This document shows, one piece after another, positions 7,242-13,559 of a stretch of DNA of 14,149 bases; position 1 is the first letter of the stretch; every line of letters begins with the position of its first letter. The stretch is from Bacteroidales bacterium. GTDB lineage: Bacteria; Bacteroidota; Bacteroidia; Bacteroidales; VadinHA17. Under the pieces are notes generated by a model. It saw only the letters and a list, made by a program, of their open reading frames with translations. It was not told the origin of the DNA and did no database searches. The stretch lies in the NCBI GenBank assembly GCA_016936695.1, contig JAFGXK010000280.1, positions 1-14,149 of the forward strand, read 5' to 3'. The position numbers and the translations under genes are program-made.

Positions 7242-8138
7242 ATGCCTGACCCTGCATCCAGACAAGCCTTGTTCATCCTGAATCCGAATGCGGGGATCCC
7301 TCCCGTCAAGTTCTTTGTATCCGAAGAGCTGAAAAGACGGAGAGATGAACTGTCCTATTACAAGTCGCTGAGCATCGATGAATCGGGGACCCTTATAAAA
7401 AACAACTTCGATAAATACAAAATTTTCATAGCAGCCGGAGGAGACGGCACTGTTCACACTGTAGCCGCCAGGCTGGCAGGAACGGGGAAGCTGCTCGGCG
7501 TGCTGCCGATCGGATCGGGCAACGGGTTTGCCAGGGAACTGGGATTCAGGCCGAATATCAGGTCGCTGCTGAAGGATATCGAAAGGAACGAGAGTTTCGA
7601 CATCGATATGCTCACAATAAATGATGACCTCTGCCTGAATGTTGCGGGAGTCGGTCTGGACAGTTTTGTTGCCCACTCTTTCGACAAGCTTGGCACACGC
7701 GGATTCTGGTCTTACGTATGGGTAACCATCGGGAATTTTATCCGTCTCCGCCCCTTCCATGCAGAAATCACGGTTGAAGGAGGAAAAACCATTTCGGAGG
7801 ACCTTTTTGTACTGGTTACGGCCAATACAAGGCAGTTTGGAAACTATGCATTCATCGCTCCCGAAGCTGTTCCCAACGACGGCATGCTCGACATTGTTAT
7901 GCTAAAGCCTTTCCCGAAGTTCCTTTTCCCGATATTTATCTACAGGCTCTTTGCAAAAAAACTCAACCGGTCAAAGTACTACAGGCATATCAGGACAGAC
8001 AGGGAAGTGACTGTCAGTACACCCGAGACCAGGTTTCATATCGACGGGGAGCCGCTGACAATTAAGGGGGAAATAAGGATAAATGTAAGGAAGAATGCCC
8101 TGAAAGTGCTTAAAACGCGACACAATAAATTTGCTTAG
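7242..8138 (+). CDS. Diacylglycerol/lipid kinase, YegS/DagK family
   Basis: A 298-residue cytosolic or membrane-peripheral lipid kinase. The DAGK catalytic domain occupies about 8-135: it opens with the ALFILNPNAG strand, has the nucleotide-binding GGDGT at 66-70, and then IGSGNGFARELG at 90-101, the family's second glycine-rich signature. The C-terminal beta domain contains LNVAGVGLDSFVAHSF, the PNDGMLDIVML block and the conserved FHIDGEPL motif near the end. This is the YegS/BmrU-type layout, which phosphorylates diacylglycerol or related lipids with ATP to feed phospholipid recycling; the exact lipid is unknown. The first residues match the usual start just ahead of the NPNAG strand, so ATG 7242 is accepted. 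The gene stands alone between the DUF2007 and phosphoesterase genes. Confidence 0.93.
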   Translation: MPDPASRQALFILNPNAGIPPVKFFVSEELKRRRDELSYYKSLSIDESGTLIKNNFDKYKIFIAAGGDGTVHTVAARLAGTGKLLGVLPIGSGNGFARELGFRPNIRSLLKDIERNESFDIDMLTINDDLCLNVAGVGLDSFVAHSFDKLGTRGFWSYVWVTIGNFIRLRPFHAEITVEGGKTISEDLFVLVTANTRQFGNYAFIAPEAVPNDGMLDIVMLKPFPKFLFPIFIYRLFAKKLNRSKYYRHIRTDREVTVSTPETRFHIDGEPLTIKGEIRINVRKNALKVLKTRHNKFA

Positions 8139-8197
8139 AAGATCTTTTCTTTCGTTGTCATAACACAGATCTGTACAGAAAATTTATTTAATTATTT

Positions 8198-8277
8198 CTT
8201 TGTGTAACTTGGCGTCTTTGCGTCTTGGTGGCAAAAAAAAATGCCACTAAGGCGCTAAGACACGAAGATTCACTAAG
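8198..8277. repeat. Long imperfect palindrome (36-base arms)
   Basis: Two arms, 8198-8233 and 8242-8277, are reverse complements at about 28 of 36 positions by hand alignment, separated by an A-run. Both arms contain GCGTCTT/GACACGAAG-like units and a GTGGCA end at the centre. Similar 'GCGTCTT...GACACGAAG' sequences are, from memory, seen as dispersed repeats in many environmental bacteria. It occupies most of the 209-base gap between the lipid kinase and phosphoesterase genes; the remainder is A/T-rich and shows no consensus promoter. Confidence 0.7.
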
Positions 8278-8347
8278 TCAGTATATTAAGATTTCAACCT
8301 CACAAAACTCTAATATAGTAACCTGAAATCAACAAAATAACCTGATC

Positions 8348-10759
8348 ATGAAAAAGATAATGTTGCTTTTTTTTCTGGCCGCAGCTCTTATACAGATCAC
8401 AGCCCAGACAACCGATGATTTTAATTCACGCCGGGTGGTGCTGCCGAACGGATGGTACCTGACACCTGCAGGAAAGATTCTTCAGCTCGGGGATCTGCCC
8501 CTCAACATTGCAGTTTCGCCGAACGGTAAGCTGGCCGCCATAACCAATAACGGCCAGAGCACCCAGATGATCCACCTGGCAGATATAAAAAAGGGGATTG
8601 TGACCGACTCAGTCATTATCGGCAAATCGTGGCTGGGACTGGCATTTTCCGACGATGGCAAAGCCCTTTATGCATCGGGCGGAAACGACAACTGGATAAT
8701 AAAATACAACATCCGCAGGAAGGAGCTCATCAACACCGATACAATAAGGATCGGCAAACCCTGGCCCGAGAGGATCTCAATAGCTGGTCTTGCCCTTGAC
8801 GACAAAAAGAAAGTGATCTATGCGGTGACCAAGGAGAACAATATGCTTTATGCCATCGACCTGATAACAAAGAGCATCATATCGCAGACTCCCCTTGGAG
8901 GCGAAGGCTACACCTGCATCCTTTCGCCCGACAGGAAGACACTATACGCAACGTGCTGGGGCTGCGACAAGGTTGTAGTCTTTGATACCTATACCCAGAA
9001 GATCCGCGGAACAATCAATGTCGGTGACAATCCCAACGACATGTGCATCACTGCTGACGGGAACTGGCTCTTCGTGGCAAACGCAAACGACAACAATGTG
9101 TCTGTGATCGACACCAGGGCCGGAAGGGTTGCCGAAACGCTCAACTCGGCTCTTTATCCTGATTCCCCGAGCGGATCAACGACAAACGGAGTCGCACTGA
9201 GCAGGGATGAGAAGACGCTTTATGTTGCAAATGCAGACAATAACTGTCTGGCTGTTTTTGATGTCACGATACCGGGAAGAAGCAAGGGAAAAGGATTTAT
9301 TCCCACAGGCTGGTATCCGACGAGCGTACGCGTGTCGGGTGACAGGATACTTGTAACGAACGGCAAGGGAATGACATCACTTCCCAATCCTTACGGCCCC
9401 AATCCTGCCCGGAGCGGCGATGTTGTCATCCACCACGAAGGAGGCAGGGATCAGGTAATTAAGGTGCAGTATATCGGAGGAGGCCTGTTCAGAGGCACCA
9501 TGAGTATCATTGACCCGCCTGATGAAATAATGGCAGGTGTTTACTCGAAGGCTGTTTACGCCAACACCCCCTACACCAAGGAGAACGAACTCAGTTCCGA
9601 AGGAGAGGCAGGCAATCCCATACCTCGGAATGTTGGAGATCCCTCTCCCATTAAATATGTGTTTTACGTCATCAAGGAAAACCGCACCTACGACCAGATA
9701 CTTGGCGATATGCCGGAAGGAAATGGTGATCCTGGTCTGGTTTTGTTCGGTGAGAAGGTAACCCCTAATCACCATGCCATTGCCAGGGAATTTGTACTTC
9801 TGGATAATTTCTATGTAAACGGCGAAGTGAGCGCTGACGGTCACAACTGGACTATGGGAGCCTATGCAACCGATTTCCTGGAGAAGAACTGGCCCACCAG
9901 TTATGGCAACAGGGGCGGCACCTATCCGGGTGAAGGAGCCAGGGAAGTAGCCAACAATAAGGTCTTCTTTTGGGATATGTGCAAGCAGAACGGAGTGAGC
10001 TACCGTACCTACGGTGAGTTTGTAAGCGACGGAAAACCGACGCTGGAAGTGCTCCGGAATAATTACTGCCGCGACTTCACCGGATGGGATGAGTCGGTCA
10101 GGGATACCGTAAGGTTTTACCAGTGGAAGCGCGATTTTGACTCACTGCTTGCCGTCAATGCGGTTCCGCGGTTCAACACAGTCAGGTTCATTAACGATCA
10201 TACCCAGGGCCTGAGCCTTGGCAGACCCACACCGTTTGCCCATGTGGCCGATAACGACCTTGCACTGGGAATGTTCGTGGACTATCTGAGTCACAGTCCG
10301 ATCTGGAACGAGACTCTTATAATCTCGGTTGAGGATGATGCGCAGAACGGGCCCGATCATGTTGATGCCCACAGGAGTGTTGCGCTTCTTGCCGGAGGGT
10401 TTGTGAAACAGGGATTTGTCGATCACACACCCTATACCACCACGTCGCTTCTCCGGACAATGGAACTTGTTCTTGGTCTGCCCCCCATGACTCAGTATGA
10501 TGCAGCAGCAAATTCTCTGTGGAGATGCTTCAGCACCTCATCAGGCCATCCTCCGTACAAGTTCAGGCCAGCAAATATCGACCTGAATGAAAAGAACACG
10601 GGCCAGAACAGATGGCAGGCCCTGAGCGAAACGTTTGACTTCAGCGTCGAGGACAGGGTTAATGACTTTGATTTCAATGAAGTGATATGGAGGTCGGTGA
10701 AGGGACTTGATTCCCCGTGTCCGCCTTCTGTAAGGGCAGCTTTTCTTGCACCTTTTTAA
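8348..10759 (+). CDS. Secreted YncE-type beta-propeller / phosphoesterase fusion
   Basis: An 803-residue exported protein with a signal peptide at 1-20 (MKKIMLLFFL through ITAQ). Residues ~30-370 form a YVTN/YncE seven-bladed propeller, with repeats such as KTLYATCWGCDKVVVFD, NWLFVANANDNNVSVID and KTLYVANADNNCLAVFD. Residues ~435-800 belong to the phosphoesterase superfamily (phospholipase C/acid phosphatase-like): KENRTYDQIL at 443-452 carries the metal/nucleophile region, followed by NGEVSADGHNW, an NDHTQG block, and VEDDAQNGPDHVDAHRS at 661-677 with Asp and His metal ligands. This is the common 'YncE/alkaline phosphatase family' architecture; the substrate is unknown. The C-terminus (FNEVIWRSVKG to VRAAFLAPF) appears complete, and its coding DNA is overlapped by the tail of a convergent gene. 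Confidence 0.92.
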   Translation: MKKIMLLFFLAAALIQITAQTTDDFNSRRVVLPNGWYLTPAGKILQLGDLPLNIAVSPNGKLAAITNNGQSTQMIHLADIKKGIVTDSVIIGKSWLGLAFSDDGKALYASGGNDNWIIKYNIRRKELINTDTIRIGKPWPERISIAGLALDDKKKVIYAVTKENNMLYAIDLITKSIISQTPLGGEGYTCILSPDRKTLYATCWGCDKVVVFDTYTQKIRGTINVGDNPNDMCITADGNWLFVANANDNNVSVIDTRAGRVAETLNSALYPDSPSGSTTNGVALSRDEKTLYVANADNNCLAVFDVTIPGRSKGKGFIPTGWYPTSVRVSGDRILVTNGKGMTSLPNPYGPNPARSGDVVIHHEGGRDQVIKVQYIGGGLFRGTMSIIDPPDEIMAGVYSKAVYANTPYTKENELSSEGEAGNPIPRNVGDPSPIKYVFYVIKENRTYDQILGDMPEGNGDPGLVLFGEKVTPNHHAIAREFVLLDNFYVNGEVSADGHNWTMGAYATDFLEKNWPTSYGNRGGTYPGEGAREVANNKVFFWDMCKQNGVSYRTYGEFVSDGKPTLEVLRNNYCRDFTGWDESVRDTVRFYQWKRDFDSLLAVNAVPRFNTVRFINDHTQGLSLGRPTPFAHVADNDLALGMFVDYLSHSPIWNETLIISVEDDAQNGPDHVDAHRSVALLAGGFVKQGFVDHTPYTTTSLLRTMELVLGLPPMTQYDAAANSLWRCFSTSSGHPPYKFRPANIDLNEKNTGQNRWQALSETFDFSVEDRVNDFDFNEVIWRSVKGLDSPCPPSVRAAFLAPF

Positions 10760-11153
10760 ACTCAGGGTCCTTTACCATTCTTACGCGGATCCCGGTGTTA
10801 GAAACTATTAGCGGAAGCATCGTATAGGACTTGTATCCCGGGCAGGAAAAGATGAGGGAAGAACCATCGGGGACCTTGCTGATAAAGAATCTCCCTCTTT
10901 CATCAGTTGTCGAAAAGATTGTCGACTTTGAAACAAGTACCCTCACACCCTGAAGCGGATTGCCTTCCTCATCAACCACCATGCCGCCAACCTGCTTCTG
11001 GAGTATGGAAGCAATCACTTCAACCCCATTTTCAGGTAATGAAGATCCCATGTAATAGTATTCCGGACTTCGGAAAGAGCAGAAAACAAGTATAAGAACC
11101 GGGAGAAAGAGAAGTTTTAGCCTCCTGAAAAGAGAGACATCTGACTTAATCAT
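10674..11153 (-). CDS. Membrane-anchored carboxypeptidase-regulatory-domain protein
   Basis: A 159-residue protein, last gene of the blaI unit. A hydrophobic segment at 13-26 (KLLFLPVLILVFC) is a signal anchor or uncleaved signal peptide placing the rest outside the inner membrane. Residues ~54-127 are a CarboxypepD_reg-like beta-sandwich: GGMVVDEEGNPLQGVRVLV, then STTDERGRFFISKVPDG and FSCPGYKS. In Bacteroidota such domains often occur on outer-membrane receptors or next to M56/TonB modules. After residue ~131 the frame runs antisense through the 3' end of the phosphoesterase gene (86 shared bases), giving a low-complexity tail ending SPTSISLH that is probably not ancestral. The start ATG lies 22 bases after a hydrophobic out-of-frame stretch that follows blaI. 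The function is unknown. Confidence 0.72.
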   Translation of the reverse strand: MIKSDVSLFRRLKLLFLPVLILVFCSFRSPEYYYMGSSLPENGVEVIASILQKQVGGMVVDEEGNPLQGVRVLVSKSTIFSTTDERGRFFISKVPDGSSLIFSCPGYKSYTMLPLIVSNTGIRVRMVKDPEFKKVQEKLPLQKADTGNQVPSPTSISLH

Positions 11154-11175
11154 TATTTCGTAATTATTTTTGTTG

Positions 11176-11325
11176 TCACCGTTTTACTGCATCAATAACT
11201 GCAGTAATCATAAAGAGCAAAATCCCTGCCAGAAAAGACGCCAACAAAAAAACGACGGTCCGAACGATTATTCCTTCTTCTTTTTCTTCTTTCCGGGTAT
11301 ATTCCCTGTTTCCTTGATCAGTTCC
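11176..11325 (-). other. Hydrophobic open stretch after blaI, no normal start codon
   Basis: In the -1 frame relative to blaI the sequence stays open for 49 codons (11325 down to the TGA at 11178-11176). After a Glu/Lys-rich part it encodes a clear membrane-spanning segment beginning VRTVVFLLASFLAG, ending with a basic KR. There is no ATG or GTG ahead of the hydrophobic part, and the only TTG codons lie inside it. The blaI frame ends in a Lys-codon run (AAG AAG AAA AAG) where a -1 slip would join the two. Possible readings are a C-terminal membrane extension of BlaI made by frameshifting, a small gene damaged by an indel, or a remnant of a deleted gene such as blaR1. Confidence 0.35.
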
Positions 11326-11669
11326 TCAAGCTCACTCATCGACAGGTCTTTTTCCCTGGCGAAGAACGATGCGAGTGCGGGGAATGAGCTATCGAAATAC
11401 CCGTCAAGAAGTCTGAACAGCTGTCTTTTTGAATATTCCTCCTTCGTTACCACCGGGTGGTAAAGATGAGTGTTCCCATAGGCCTTGTGCCCCACATAGC
11501 CTTTTCTTTCAAGCACCCGGACAACGGTTGATACTGTATTCCGGGCCGGCCGCGGTTCATCAAATTTCGTGCGGATATCCTTGACAATGCCGCTTTTCAT
11601 GTCCCAGAGTATCTGCATAATCTCTTCCTCTGCCCTTGTAAGGGGCTGGTTTTTAGGTTTTCTTCTCAT
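11268..11669 (-). CDS. blaI: BlaI/MecI-type winged-helix repressor
   Basis: A 133-residue DNA-binding repressor of the BlaI/MecI/CopY (penicillinase repressor) family. The winged-helix domain covers ~8-75: PLTRAEEEIMQILWDM (helix 1), a recognition helix in ARNTVSTVVRVLERKGYV (42-59), and the wing HKAYGNTHLYHPVV. Residues ~78-120 form the dimerisation region. In staphylococcal BlaI the sensor BlaR1 triggers cleavage near residue 101; the corresponding area here reads LASFFARE, so no obvious equivalent Asn-Phe site is seen. The C-terminus is a Lys-rich tail (GKKKKKKE). No M56-type blaR1 gene follows; instead there is a hydrophobic out-of-frame stretch and a carboxypeptidase-regulatory protein. 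The symbol reflects family membership only; a role in beta-lactam response is not shown. The gene is probably autoregulated through a dyad in its own promoter. Confidence 0.9.
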   Translation of the reverse strand: MRRKPKNQPLTRAEEEIMQILWDMKSGIVKDIRTKFDEPRPARNTVSTVVRVLERKGYVGHKAYGNTHLYHPVVTKEEYSKRQLFRLLDGYFDSSFPALASFFAREKDLSMSELEELIKETGNIPGKKKKKKE

Positions 11670-11695
11670 ATCGGATCGGGTTTGGTTATTAATCA

Positions 11696-11706
11696 GTTAG
11701 TCTAAC
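11696..11706. promoter_or_regulatory. Short dyad GTTAG-T-CTAAC in the blaI leader
   Basis: A perfect 5-base inverted repeat around one central base, 26 bases upstream of the blaI ATG and downstream of its predicted transcription start. It could be a secondary repressor site or a chance palindrome; it differs in spacing from the dyad at 11757-11772. Confidence 0.3.
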
Positions 11707-11747
11707 AGGTTAAGTTCCCGGAGGTTTTTCCAAAGTAACATTATATG

Positions 11748-11779
11748 CAAATATAGAACTATCACAATAGTTGCGCAAG
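11748..11779 (-). promoter_or_regulatory. blaI promoter with embedded operator dyad
   Basis: Read on the minus strand there is a perfect -7 box TATATTTG (plus positions 11748-11755) and a CTTG (11776-11779), one mismatch from TTTG, separated by 20 bases. The spacer contains the perfect 6-base inverted repeat AACTAT-CACA-ATAGTT (11757-11772). Its ACTA-N6-TAGT core has the same arm sequence and spacing that I recall for staphylococcal MecI/BlaI operators. A BlaI dimer bound here would block polymerase, so autorepression is likely. The boxes and dyad are seen; binding is inferred. Confidence 0.6.
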
Positions 11780-11820
11780 TATTTGGAAGAAAAATGACTA
11801 ATTCAATAGGAAGAAAGATC

Positions 11821-11848
11821 GAAGACGGAAGACAGAAGACGGAAGACA
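11821..11848. repeat. Tandem GAAGACR heptamers (four copies)
   Basis: Four consecutive 7-base units alternate GAAGACG and GAAGACA, i.e. two perfect copies of a 14-base unit. They are followed by the hairpin at 11858-11889 in the blaI/C45 divergent intergenic region (292 bases). The rest of that region holds the blaI promoter on the left and an A/T-rich segment before the C45 gene on the right. Confidence 0.7.
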
Positions 11849-11857
11849 AAGAAAAAA

Positions 11858-11889
11858 GGCGCAAGGCAACCAGTTCTTCGCCTTGTGCC
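11858..11889. repeat. 10-bp stem hairpin, terminator-like on the minus strand
   Basis: GGCGCAAGGC (11858-11867) pairs with GCCTTGTGCC (11880-11889) over ten positions with one G-T pair and a 12-base loop. On the minus strand the stem is followed directly by six T, resembling an intrinsic terminator. No minus-strand gene lies upstream of it in the window before the plus-strand C45 gene, so it would mainly stop antisense transcription toward blaI. It may equally be part of a dispersed repeat with the adjacent heptamers. Confidence 0.45.
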
Positions 11890-11961
11890 CTGTGCCTCAC
11901 ACCGCTCAACACAACAGTACAATTACCCATTGATTAATATATTTTCCTAACTTGCATCCTG

Positions 11962-13398
11962 ATGACGATGAAGAAAACCTGTTTATATATTATTCTGCTG
12001 TTGCCTTTGGTTGCAATGGCAGGATGCCAGAACCGGAAAGCACCACGCGATGCCGGCGAACGCAGTCATGAGGAGTTGATGAAAAACAGTTCCCGTACTG
12101 AAAGGAACGGATGGATCAACGTAAGGCTCGAAGGAAATGCTGAAGCTATAGGGTATCAGCACGGATATTTGCTTGCAGATGAGATAGTGGACCTCAGGGG
12201 TGCCATGTCGATGCTGAATGCAAGGACCACCGGGAAAGACTGGGCTTTCTTCAGGGACGAATCGGAGATGATGTTCTGGGATAATATCCCTGAGGAGTAT
12301 CAGAAGGAAATTGACGGCATTGTAAAGGGAGTCAACAAAAAAAAGGGAGAAGGCACCATCGACAGGCAAGATGTCGTGGCTATGAATTCGATACTCGAGA
12401 TATCGTGGTATTACATTCCCTGGCTCGAATCGAGAGGCAATCCAAATGCTCCCGATCCGACCCCTCCGGGGCATTGCAGCGCCATTGCCGCGACCGGTTC
12501 GTGGACTACCGGCGGTCAGATTGTGATGGCCCACAATGCATGGGTTGAATATGTAATCGGACAGCGCTGGAACATTATTCTGAACATAGTTCCCGAAATA
12601 GGCCACAGCATAATTATGGATGCCCTTCCGGGATTCATCCACAGCGGCGACGATTTCGGGATAAACAGTGCGGGACTTATTGTCACTGAAACCACCATCA
12701 CCCAGTACAGGGGATTTGATCCGACAGGCGTTGCCGAGTTTGTCAGGGCACGGGAGGCGATGCAGTTCGCCTCGTCGATTGAGGAGTGGGTTGCGGTGAT
12801 GAAGGAGAACAATAACGGAGGATATGCAAACGACTGGCTTTTAGGCGACATCCGGACAGGTGAAATAGCACGGTTCGAGTTCGGACTGGAGAACCAGTTC
12901 CTTGAAAGGACAAAAGACGGTTATTTTACAGGAGCCAACTACCCGGTTCACAACAAGCTGATCAGGGAAGAGACCACTTACGACTCGACGGTGATGAGTA
13001 CCTCTCCCAATGCCCGCAAGCTGAGATGGAAACAGCTGATGAGCAAAAACAAGGGCAAGATAGATGTCGGCATGGCAATGAGTTTCATGAGCGATCATTA
13101 CGATACCTGGCGACAGGAAGAAAAGCAAACCGGTCTGACACTTTGCGGACATATTGACAAGGATGAGGCGGGGGCTCCCGATATGGGATGGGGTCCCTTT
13201 ACCCCTGCCGGTGCGGTGCAGGCAAAAGCAACCGACAGCAAGCTGGCTTCCGGAATGAAGTTGTGGGCAATCATGGGCCATCCCTGCGGAACACCATTCG
13301 ATGCAGATAAATTTCTTACCGAACACCCTGAATTCAGTTACCAGAAAGAGTTCCTGAAAGACATGCCTTCGAGGGAATGGACGCTGTTCGGGGAATAA
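11962..13398 (+). CDS. Exported C45-family Ntn acyltransferase/amidohydrolase-like protein
   Basis: A 478-residue protein with an N-terminal export signal ending AMAGC; Cys22 is a plausible but imperfect lipobox cysteine (Met at -3), so it may be a lipoprotein. The start is either ATG 11962 or ATG 11968; the latter gives the more typical MKK beginning. The fold matches C45 / phospholipase-B-like N-terminal nucleophile enzymes. An N-terminal propeptide-like region contains YQHGYLLADEI (65-75), and then GHCSAIAATG has Cys172 as the expected nucleophile exposed by self-cleavage, followed by GGQIVMAHNAW. Downstream are LPGFIHSGDDFGINSAGL and the NARKLRW block. Family members act on amide bonds, including acyl-penam and N-acyl amino acids; the substrate here is unknown. 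The gene is divergent from blaI. A weak TAACTTG box sits seven bases upstream of the first ATG. Confidence 0.85.
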   Translation: MTMKKTCLYIILLLPLVAMAGCQNRKAPRDAGERSHEELMKNSSRTERNGWINVRLEGNAEAIGYQHGYLLADEIVDLRGAMSMLNARTTGKDWAFFRDESEMMFWDNIPEEYQKEIDGIVKGVNKKKGEGTIDRQDVVAMNSILEISWYYIPWLESRGNPNAPDPTPPGHCSAIAATGSWTTGGQIVMAHNAWVEYVIGQRWNIILNIVPEIGHSIIMDALPGFIHSGDDFGINSAGLIVTETTITQYRGFDPTGVAEFVRAREAMQFASSIEEWVAVMKENNNGGYANDWLLGDIRTGEIARFEFGLENQFLERTKDGYFTGANYPVHNKLIREETTYDSTVMSTSPNARKLRWKQLMSKNKGKIDVGMAMSFMSDHYDTWRQEEKQTGLTLCGHIDKDEAGAPDMGWGPFTPAGAVQAKATDSKLASGMKLWAIMGHPCGTPFDADKFLTEHPEFSYQKEFLKDMPSREWTLFGE

Positions 13399-13445
13399 TT
13401 TAGATAATATAAATCATATCTCCTCCCTGTTTGCCTGATTATGAT

Positions 13446-13453
13446 TACTTTTG
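13446..13453 (+). promoter_or_regulatory. -7 promoter box ahead of the beta-helix gene
   Basis: TACTTTTG matches TAnnTTTG exactly. A TTTG at 13430-13433 is only 12 bases upstream, too close for a standard -33 element. Transcription from here would give a leader of about 100 bases with a small CCCC/GGGG hairpin (about 13455-13470) and a seven-codon frame that overlaps the next start codon. Confidence 0.4.
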
Positions 13454-13559
13454 CCCCCTGTTTAACGGGGAGGCTGACATCGGCCGGATCCACATAACAA
13501 ATCAGCAGTTTTGCCGTTTTTAAGATGTCAGTGTCAATTATGAAACACAACCTGTTTGG

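Noticed and set aside
11697..11930. Minus-strand 77-codon open frame upstream of blaI
   Set aside because: It runs through the heptamer array, hairpin and blaI promoter, with no recognisable domain; repeat-derived and overlapping the control elements.
13453..13559. Possible riboswitch in the ~100-base leader of the beta-helix gene
   Set aside because: Only a weak CCCC/GGGG hairpin is visible, and no known riboswitch core could be recognised.
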